The notes under the pieces are model-generated. The model was not told where the DNA came from and searched no databases. It worked only from the letters and a program-made list of their open reading frames with translations. A DNA stretch of 31,678 nucleotides, from positions 1-31,678 of the forward strand of contig NAVB01000677.1 in NCBI GenBank assembly GCA_002179805.1. Direction: 5' to 3'. This stretch comes from Acanthamoeba lenticulata. Its lineage: Eukaryota; Discosea; Longamoebia; Acanthamoebidae. A program made the position numbers and the translations under genes. Below are positions 23,735 through 31,678 of the stretch, piece by piece (the stretch's first letter is position 1; each line of letters opens with the position of its first letter).

Positions 23735-26122
23735 ATGCGACGACAAGCGCCGTTCGCTGCCGTTTCGTGTGCCCGGGTGGGCTTTGTGTGTGCCTCACCG
23801 TTTGGGCCAGCTCGCCCATCCATCCGCTCCATTTCGCTCTTTGTTTCTTTGCATTGCCCATCCGCCCGTTCGATCGCTACCTGTGCATCAAGGCCCCTTT
23901 TTGCTCGTAAACCAACTGAACCCTCTCCGGTCCGGCCATTGCTCGCACAAGATGACAACGATGAAGATGACGAACTCTCCGTTCCTGATCGGTTGCTGAC
24001 GGTGGAGCAAAGGAGGCAACGCTTGCTCAACAGCAAGCGGAAGGACATCAACAAAAAGGGCGTCCTGGCTGAGGGCAACATCGGCCAGCTGGAACCTCAC
24101 CTGGCCGTCGACGAAGAAGACGAAGAGCTCTTCGGCGAGGAGGGCAGCTCTGGGCAGGACGATGCCGATCTGAGCGAAGAAGCCGAAGAAGATGCTCAAG
24201 TTGACCGCACGCTGGACGATGCAGAGGCAAAGAGCAAGAAGAGCACGACCGATCGCAACCGCAGGCGAGTTGTGCCTCCTGGCGACGCCGACATGCGGCT
24301 CGATCGCTGGCTGAAGCTGCAGCTGCCGCACCTCCCCAACTCGCTCTTCCAGAAGCTCATCCGTAAGCGCCTGGTACTTGTTCTTTTGCTTTAGAAGTAA
24401 CACTCGACTCCACGACTGACCATCTCCGCAACGGCGATCAGATCCGCGTGAATGCCAACACAGGTGAAGCAGAGCGACAAGAACTCCCCAACAGCAAACG
24501 CAGCAGCACCAACACCAAGCTGGAGGGGAAACGCCTCCTGCAGGTGGGGGACGTGGTCACCTACCCGGCCTACCTCGAGAGCCTTCAGCTCGAGCACGCG
24601 CAAGCCCGGCCCAAGCGCGAGCTCCCGCCGCTCTCCGGTACGTCGCACGCGAGCCCCATCGTCGTCGCATCAGTCGCGCTGACCGCGCAGCTCCCAAACC
24701 AGAGGCCGACACCCGCCTGGCCCAGAGCTGGGTGATCTACCGCGACAGCCGCCTGATCGCGCTCAACAAGCCGGCTGGCCTCCCCGTGCAGGGTACGTCC
24801 CGCGCACGCGCGCGCCTCCCTCCTGCGGCAGCCCCGGTGGTGTCGTACGCGAGCTCACGTCGCTGTGGGCTACGCGCCAGGTGGGTCGGACGTGGGCGAT
24901 AACCACCTGGGCAAGTTCCTGCCGGCCCTTCGCTTCGACAAGGACGAGGTGCCTCGACTCGTGCACCGGCTGGACAAGGTTCGTGTTGTCTCTCGTGGCG
25001 TCCTTCGCAGACCAACTACCCACTGTTGGAACTGACCCCACTTGGCTGCGTAGGAATGCAGCGGTGTGCTCATTATGGGCCGATCGCGTGCCGACGCCGC
25101 CCACTTCACTTCGCTCTTCAAGCAGAAGCAGGTGCGCCTCTGGCTTGGAAAGGGGAGGACCACCGGTGGTTCACTTACATGCCATGTGACGCCGGCTCCT
25201 ACACAGGTGAACAAGCAGTATTGGGCCGTTCTTGCCGGCGTGCCCAATCCGCGCGCGGGCAGACTCGCCGTGCCCCTCAAGGAGCTGGGCCAAGGCATGG
25301 CCGTCGCGCAGGACATGAAAGGTGCGGGCCGCCACTCATGATGTCCACACCCGCCTTGTGCGGCTGTTGGCCTCACAGATGTGTACGGACGGATTCGCAG
25401 AGGAGGGCGCCAAGATGGCGATCACGCGCTACGAGACGCGGAGCGAGGCCACGAATCAGGTTTCGTTTGTTGAGTTGTCGCCGTGGACCGGGCGGAAGCA
25501 CCAGCTGCGCGTCCACTGCGCGCAGGTGCTGCAGGCGCCCATCCTCGGCGACGACAAGTACGGCTCGCGCGAGGCCTTTGAAAAATTCGAGGTGCGTTCC
25601 CGCGTGGTCTGTCGCGCCCTCCCCACATCACCCGAGCCTAACGCGCATGTGTGGCCTGCCGCGCATCCAGTTGCTGCTTGAGCGAGTCGACAACCTGCAC
25701 CTCCACTGCCGCTCGCTTGAGCTCCCGCACCCGACCAAAGCCAATCAGCGGTACGCCGACCGACGTGAGCTCACCCTTGCGGCGAAGCAGCAGCTCACAT
25801 CAGCCCCCCTTTGGACTGCTTCTTCTGCAAAAGACTTCGGATCGTAGCGGCAGTGCCAGCCCACTTCCAGCGCACGTTGGACACGTTCGAGTTCAGCAGC
25901 GATTCGACAGCCAGAGCGCCACCGACCAAGAAGTCCTCTTCCAACAGCAAGAAGAAGACGCCAACAAGCTCGGCCCCCGCGGGCAAGAAGGCTGCAGCCG
26001 AGCGAGGAAGCAAGTCACGGAGCGCGCGGCCAGCGAAGGCCGGCAAGTCGAAGGCGCCCACCAAAACGAAGAAGGCGCCCAGCAAGATGAAGAAGAAGGG
26101 CCAGGTGAAACGGATCAAGTAG
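23735..26122 (+). CDS. RluA-family RNA pseudouridine synthase, probably mitochondrial
   Basis: The nine exons 23735-24373, 24442-24637, 24691-24792, 24881-24978, 25054-25131, 25207-25321, 25401-25591, 25671-25764 and 25854-26122 all keep phase and give about 593 residues. The N-terminus is rich in Arg, Ala, Ser and Cys without acid (MRRQAPFAAVSCARVGF), a typical mitochondrial presequence, followed by an acidic linker. An S4 RNA-binding domain follows (MRLDRWLKLQLP to LIRKRLIRVN and LLQVGDVVTYP). The catalytic domain has LNKPAGLPVQG and RLVHRLDKECSGVLIM with the catalytic Asp in HRLD (about residue 344), KQYWAVLAG, WTGRKHQLRVHCAQ and PILGDDKYG, ending LPAHFQRTLDTFEF. A Lys-rich tail of about 65 residues (GKKAAAERGSKS, KKKGQVKRIK) may bind RNA. 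The enzyme converts uridine to pseudouridine in rRNA or other RNA; the target site is unknown. Confidence 0.93.
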
Positions 26123-26240
26123 TGGCGCCCAAACAAATGAAGGACGCCCCCCTTGTTGTGTTGGTTGGTCTATTCGCTGTACTGTATACTCTAGATGAGG
26201 GGGAGGGATTGGCCCCAAAAACTTGAGGGAGAGGAGGGCG

Positions 26241-29200
26241 TCAGCTGTGGTCGTCCTCAAACTGGAAGATGCCCTCGAAGGACATGGTGCGCACGTCGCC
26301 GAGGACCGGCACCATCTCTCCCGAGAGTTCCATCAGCTCCGAGTCCTGTCGAGCCACGTGCCGACGCGGTCGCCTGCGGGCGTGGACCTGCCGGCTCAGC
26401 AGCTCGCCCTCGAACCCTTCCTCCTCCTCGACCGAGCCCTCCTCCGTCTGCGACGACTCAGCGTCGCTGGTCGAGTCCAGCAGGGACCGGCCCGGCCGAT
26501 TGACGCGGTTGCCCCAGCGGCGCTGCAGGAGACCCAGAGGCATCCCGTGCGGGGCCTCCGCCGAGGAGCCCGAGCCAGACTCGCGCGAGGGGGTCCTGGC
26601 CATTCTCGGGGCCATCCTCGAGGCGCTCCACGTCAGGGGCCGCATGGCCCCGGAGCTGATGGCCTCGCTGCTCGCTTCTCCGTCGTCGCCCTCCATGGGC
26701 TTGTTGGGGTGATCCGCGTGCGCGGCTTTGCCGCCGTTGTTCTCCTCGTACTCGGCTTCTTCGTAGTCATCGTCGTCGGACGAGCCGTCGGCGTCATAGA
26801 GGGGCGCCACGAGCCGGCCGAGCGCCGACTGCTTCTTGATCTTCACGTGGACTTCGCCCGGCAGCACGTTGGGGATCGTGGACTTGAGCTGCAGCCACAT
26901 GTCGACTTCGCGGTCCAGCGGCAGCGTCGCCAGAGGCACCTAGGGAAGGGACGCATCAATCATTCTTGTGTGTGAGTGGCGGATCCCCGCAGGAGCGTCA
27001 AACGACGTCATCAACACAAATACCTCGATTACGCCCAGCAGGTCGTCCGACGCCGTTGAGTCGTTCTTGTCCAGGATTTGCACCGACAAGGAGTCTAGCA
27101 GACCACGAGTTAGATTAATTTTTTAAAAAATAAAACAAAAAATAGCATGGGAATAATCATTGTGCATAAGTAAAATTAATAATAAAAATTGAATATAGGA
27201 AAAAAAACGTACTAGAAACGCCAATAAAGTACTGCTCATTCCACACGGGGTGAGGCGTGTGCCAGCACACGGACGTCTGGCGCAGCCGCGACGCCGACGC
27301 GAGCACGCAGTAGATGTTGGCCGCCATCGCGCGAGGTCGCGACTTGCCCGGCCGCATGTCGCGCGCCTCCAACACGACCACTTTCGTGTCCTGCCACTTG
27401 GCCGCGTCCGCCGGGGCCGCCGTGGCGGGTTTGGCTGCTGTTGTGGTTGCTGTCGGCAGAGAGGGAGAGGGAGGCGAGGGCAGCAGGCGGATCTCCTCCT
27501 CGAGGCAGCCGTCGATGAGGTCGAGGTCGGTGGCCGACGTCAAGTGCCGGACGAGGAAGGACGGACGGCCGCGCCCGCCGTCGAGCAGCAAAAACTGCGG
27601 ATTGACGTTCATCATGAGGGCGTTCAGGCCGCTCGGCTCCGACGCGGCGCCGGCCGGGCCCGCGCCGTCCGAGGGCAGCAGGCCCAGCCGCTCATAGGCC
27701 AAACCCACGTGGGGCGCCTCGAACAGCTCGTCGCAGCCTTCCCGCGTCTTCAGCCGCTTGAGGCCCATTCGCTTGGCCCGCTCAGTCCACTGCGATCGCA
27801 CCACAGGCACACGACACACGTCAGCAGCAGCTCTCTGCGTGCGCGCGTGCTGGTGCGTGGCGTGGAGGAGAGGAAGCAGAGTTCGAACGTGGGTCCAGTT
27901 GCGGTTCTTGTAGAACCTGAGGAGGATGCTGAGGTTGTGCATGGCATGCGCGGTGAGCTCCACCTGCAGGTGGCGCACCACGAGCGTGTCCTCCGTCTCG
28001 GCCAGGAGCGTCCTGTCGTTGTTGATTTGCACGCAGGCAATCACAAACGAGTGAGTTCAACAAAGAATTGACTAAATAAATAAATAAATAAGTAATAGAA
28101 GTAATGATAGGAGGGCAGTCGAAACAACGTACCGGAGGGGCGCGATCTCCATTTCGCCGGTGTCCGTCGGGTGCCACACAAAGAGAGCGTCTTCAGAGGC
28201 GGCGTCGCGAGCCGTCTCCAGCACCTCGCTCCACCCCTTGTTGTCGAAGAAGAGCGCCTGGACCGGATCCCCACCGCCCCACGGTCAGTCGTGGCCAGCA
28301 GTGGGGAAGGACCGACCGACAGGGGATATAGTAAGGGTGCTGGAGGGAGGAGAAGATCATACCTCGGTCTTGTTGATGACGAGACCGGCATGCGTGTACT
28401 GGCTTTCAAAGAAAACATCGGTGTCGAGGCTCTTGTTGAGCGCGTCCTCGCGCGTCAGCCACAGGATGATGTCGCCTTTGTGTGTGTGATAGATATAGGA
28501 CGCCGCCGGTCAGTTGGTTCTCCTGAGGGTACTGGGAGGAGGAGGGAGGCAGGTCATGTACCGGTTGACAAGTGCTGGGCTGCGGTGTGGAGCGGGCATG
28601 AGGGCATGTCCACGATGCTGTCGTCGACCGCCTTCTCGCCAAAGGAGGCCGGCACTGTGTCACGCGACGAAGAGGGGAAGAGTTATGTGTAGCCGTGGGG
28701 GGGGGAGGCGAACACGCACCATTGACCGTGCGGTTGGACTTGCGCTTTTGCTTGCGCTTCGCCGCAAGCAGCAAGTGCTTGACTGCACACGATTGTAAAG
28801 GATAATGGTGATGATGTCAGAAAGTGAAGAGGAGGAAGAAGAAGACACTCGTATTTCGCACCAATCGTGCGCTCGAGGCGGGCGGCCTCCTTCTCGGGCA
28901 GCCACCGGAGGTAGTAGTTGCTCCACACCCGCTGGGAGGGCGAGAGGAAGGAGAGCGCGTTGGGCGACGGCACCAGAATCTTCTGGGGCAAGGACTCGGC
29001 TGCGCGGGGCGACAGCAGCACCGCGCTGGACGACGACGAGCGTGGCTCGCGCGGCACCATCAGCGGTGGCAGCGCCGGGAACGACTGCGCCACGCTGCTC
29101 TGCTGCTCTGGAGCTGCGGCGACCGCTTCGATCTCGCTAGCGTCCATGGTGTTCAGCGTCTTGCGCCCCTTGGGCCGAGACGACGTCCGGGCGGGCGGCA

Positions 29201-31499
29201 CAAGGCGGACGGCAGGTCTGGCGTGCAGCTGCGCGTCGGTCTCTCGCCTGCGCGTGTGGGTGCGTCCGCCGATGGCCACCGTGCCGGAGCGCCGCCGAAC
29301 GTACCCGGCCAGGTCCGCGTCCTCCGCGTCGAGGAAATGGCGCTGGCTGCCGCCAGGCGACGGCGAGGTGGAGGAAGCGGACGAGAACGACGAGGAGGAA
29401 GAGGACGACGAGGGGGGCAGCTTGACGCTGGAGTTGCGCCTTCGGTAGAGATAGTCGCGGCTGCGGAAGAGGGCGAGGTTGTCCATGGCCTCGTCCCACA
29501 GGGAGGTCGTGGTGTCTTCCACCCGATTCTCACGCCGCTCGCGGTCGTTGTCGTAGAGGAACGTGCCGTGCTTGCATGTGTACAGGTTGTCCAGCACGAA
29601 CAGCAAAAACTCTTCGTTGTACTGTTGTTGTGCCGCGACGCGAAGAGCGTGAGTCGTCCAATAACGATAAGAATTTACACATTTTTTTTAAAAAAAGAAT
29701 AAAATAAATCGATTAAAGGAACGCACTTCAAAGTCGTTGGGGAAGAGCTGCATGGTGGTCCACACGCAGTCGATAAACTGTACAAAGATGGGCGACTGCG
29801 GCCGCATGTCTCCTCCCAGTTGCTCGTGGCCTGCGCCGCCGAGATCCTGTGAGACAGGACAGCTAGGGGGAAAAACAAAAACGGGGAGCTGCATACCGCA
29901 TCGCTTGTGGAACTGGTGCCCAAAGGAGAGCCACTCCTTCTCTACGAGGACACGGAAGCCCTCGATCGTGCGATAGTAGGGGTCCATCATCAGCTCCATC
30001 TGTCCCCACCCCAAAAGCTCAGTCAGACTCCAAGGTTCAAGGGGGGAGGGCTATCTCAAGGCCGCGCACCATCGAGCAGACGATGCTGGTTCGGTCCCAT
30101 CCTGCCGAAGGCGAAGAGAAGAGAAGAAGAAGAAGAGCCCTACGTGAGTCCCTAGAACGTGCGGGGGAGAGAGGGACTGTGGCGCACCATCTGAACAGTG
30201 CACGAGGGCGGGGCCGGGGTAAACCGCCATGTGGCGCACCACGTCGTAGATGGCCGAGAGCATCCGGCCGGTTCGGTCGAACCAGTCCAGAGACTCGTCC
30301 TTGATCGTGCCTTCCGTGATGGCCTGCACCCATTATCATCATGTGTCAGCTATCTCGACGGCCAAGTGGAGAGGTCGGAGAGGAGCCTCACCCGCTTGAG
30401 CTTGTCCAAGCTCTCGTGCATGACATGGATGTTGTCCACATCCAAGAAGGACACAACCGTGTTGGGGTAGTCCTCGTAGCCGCCACCCGTGGCCTTGTGC
30501 ATCACGGCCGTGAGCTTGGGTCTGCGCGTTTACGACGAAGCGAAAGACGAGTGTGTTAAACAACGTTCACTGGGTGCGCAACGGATGTGGCGGCCGCTCG
30601 TACCTGACGTCGATGATGCGGACCGGCACCGACGGGTTGATGGCCACCAGCGCGTTAATAAACTTCTCGTCGGCCGCGGACCGGGCAAAGCCTGATGATG
30701 GATTCGATGGAGAGCGCCCGTCAGACCTGCTGATTCAATGCCCTCGAGGGCGAGCTGGGCCCAACGTACCGAGCAGGCCGACGCGCGGCTGTGAGGAGCG
30801 GCAGATCACGGCAGTGCCGGAGCGCCAGCAGAGCGCGGGCATGCGGCCCTTGACCCGATACTTGGCACACTCGAAGAGCTCCAGATCGGTCATCTCGGCC
30901 GGCACGACCAGCAGCGCCGGATACGTCGGGCTGAGTTTGAAGTCCTCGTTGGCATGCGAGATGCGCCACGGACCGCTGCCCTCTTCCGTGATGCCCATGC
31001 GCCCAAACTCGAGGTAAGGGTCGTAGGACCACTGTCTCAATTTCTGCACAGAGAGAGAGAGAGAGGAAGAGAGGAGCGCGCTCAGCCACCATTGAGCGCG
31101 GCTCAAGAGGTGGCCAATGGTGAAAGACTTACCCCGGACGCCTGGAAGTAGGGGAAGGCGAACAGAGGCTCGGTCTTGGGAATGCGGAAAAGCTGCTGGT
31201 GAAAGGCGGTCGCGCCTGGTTCGAGGCAAAAACGCACATACACAGAAGATTGTGTTAATAAGAAGACGCAGAGAGCACAATGGATGGGTCAGGGTTTGTG
31301 TGTGTGTACTTTTCTCGTCAGCAAAGACGAGAGTGAGTGAGTGGATATCCTTTCCATGCAGCGTGATATTCTTTCCGCTCTTATCTGCGGTGGCGATGTT
31401 GGTCAACGCCATCACTCGAGCACCCTCCTCCCAGCCCATTCTCTCCTGCAGTATGCGGCCAAACATGTTCCACATTGCGTTCATTATTACATTTTTCAG

Positions 31500-31543
<44 letters not shown>

Positions 31544-31678
31544 TTTTAAACCTGTTATTAATTCTGTGTACAGAAGCATAAAGATTATCAAAAGGGAGGT
31601 GGTTACCTTGAGAAACTCGTCGCCCGAGGTAGGGTCGAAGATGACACGGAAGTTGGTGACGATGAGCTTGCCGCTGAT
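26241..31678 (-). CDS. Myotubularin-type phosphoinositide phosphatase with C2 domain, 5' end missing
   Basis: Nineteen exons from the window edge down to the TGA at 26241 join in phase for 1260 visible residues: 31678-31607, 31445-31310, 31215-31133, 31043-30770, 30691-30604, 30521-30392, 30323-30188, 30101-30070, 29999-29897, 29830-29727, 29621-28862, 28782-28720, 28654-28562, 28475-28363, 28257-28133, 28012-27889, 27789-27213, 27094-27024, 26939-26241. First comes the end of the PH-GRAM domain ([12 protein letters not shown]). The phosphatase domain follows ([52 protein letters not shown] with the full CX5R loop, [47 protein letters not shown]). Next are a Ser-rich linker, about 200 unassigned residues ([33 protein letters not shown]), a C2 domain ([27 protein letters not shown]) and a polar acidic tail. 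Myotubularins remove the 3-phosphate from PI3P and PI(3,5)P2 on endosomes. This copy looks active. Confidence 0.93.
31498..31548. repeat. ATTT tetranucleotide microsatellite
   Basis: About twelve tandem ATTT units lie inside the intron between exons 1 and 2 (31606-31446) of the myotubularin gene. A shorter (ATAA)n run of the same kind lies at 28073-28093 in another intron of that gene. Confidence 0.9.

Noticed and set aside
24374..24441. Shorter alternative intron starting with the stronger-looking GTAAGC at 24363
   Set aside because: It would insert extra residues into the S4 fold. Splicing at 24374/24442 gives LIRKRLIRVN, the normal S4 spacing.
25765..25853. Apparent frameshift at a six-C run in the pseudouridine synthase gene
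   Set aside because: An intron with donor GTGAGC and acceptor CAG restores the frame and yields the family-typical LPAHFQRTL, so no error is needed.
26223..26975. Long Arg-rich plus-strand frames opposite the myotubularin gene, here and at 27250-28071 and 28824-29702
   Set aside because: They are antisense to exons with clear domain content and phase-consistent introns; high GC content keeps the opposite frames open.

Overview
The window looks like nuclear DNA of a free-living amoebozoan, most likely Acanthamoeba or a close relative. This is inference. Exons are GC-rich, genes carry many short (about 60-160 nt) GT-AG introns, some introns are AT-rich, and the genes are typical eukaryotic ones (UFD1, a RHBDL4-like rhomboid, Hikeshi, a myotubularin). 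A protein-kinase relic also resembles the expanded Acanthamoeba kinase families. No bacterial operon logic, tRNA, rRNA or CRISPR array was seen. Gene models below were built by hand from splice signals and reading-frame phase. In the intact genes every junction keeps the frame.

Layout. (1) 1-5.5 kb is a gene-poor stretch of broken gene fragments: a fasciclin domain, two pieces of a repeat-rich beta-helix-type surface protein, an NHL propeller and an unidentified piece, all crossed by single-base frame breaks. One intact single-exon SET-domain gene (2085-2888, minus) sits among them. (2) 5.5-16 kb is an accessory zone. It holds a three-exon gene (7396-10936, plus) for a 1127-residue acidic/histidine protein with pure (Glu-His)n tracts and a coiled-coil tail, a short inverted-repeat element near 11.1 kb, a degraded kinase near 12.5-12.9 kb, and two small genes pairing predicted membrane or acidic segments with coiled coil. 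(3) 16.5-18.1 kb holds an unrecognised membrane-protein gene and the 3' end of an acyltransferase/amidohydrolase-like (C45/AAT) gene, both with several one-base frame breaks. (4) 18.1-31.7 kb is compact and clean: the rest of the C45/AAT-like gene, a RHBDL4-like rhomboid protease, Hikeshi, UFD1, a probably mitochondrial RluA-type pseudouridine synthase, and most of a 19-exon myotubularin phosphatase gene whose 5' end lies outside the window.

Working together. The rhomboid, Hikeshi and UFD1 genes lie next to each other within 3.8 kb. All three belong to protein quality control: RHBDL4 and UFD1 act with p97/VCP in ER-associated degradation, and Hikeshi imports Hsp70 into the nucleus during heat stress. 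The rhomboid and Hikeshi genes are divergent (199 bp between start codons), as are UFD1 and the pseudouridine synthase (297 bp). The most unusual items are the (Glu-His)n gene and the fusion of a catalytically complete myotubularin to an unrecognised middle region and a C-terminal C2 domain.
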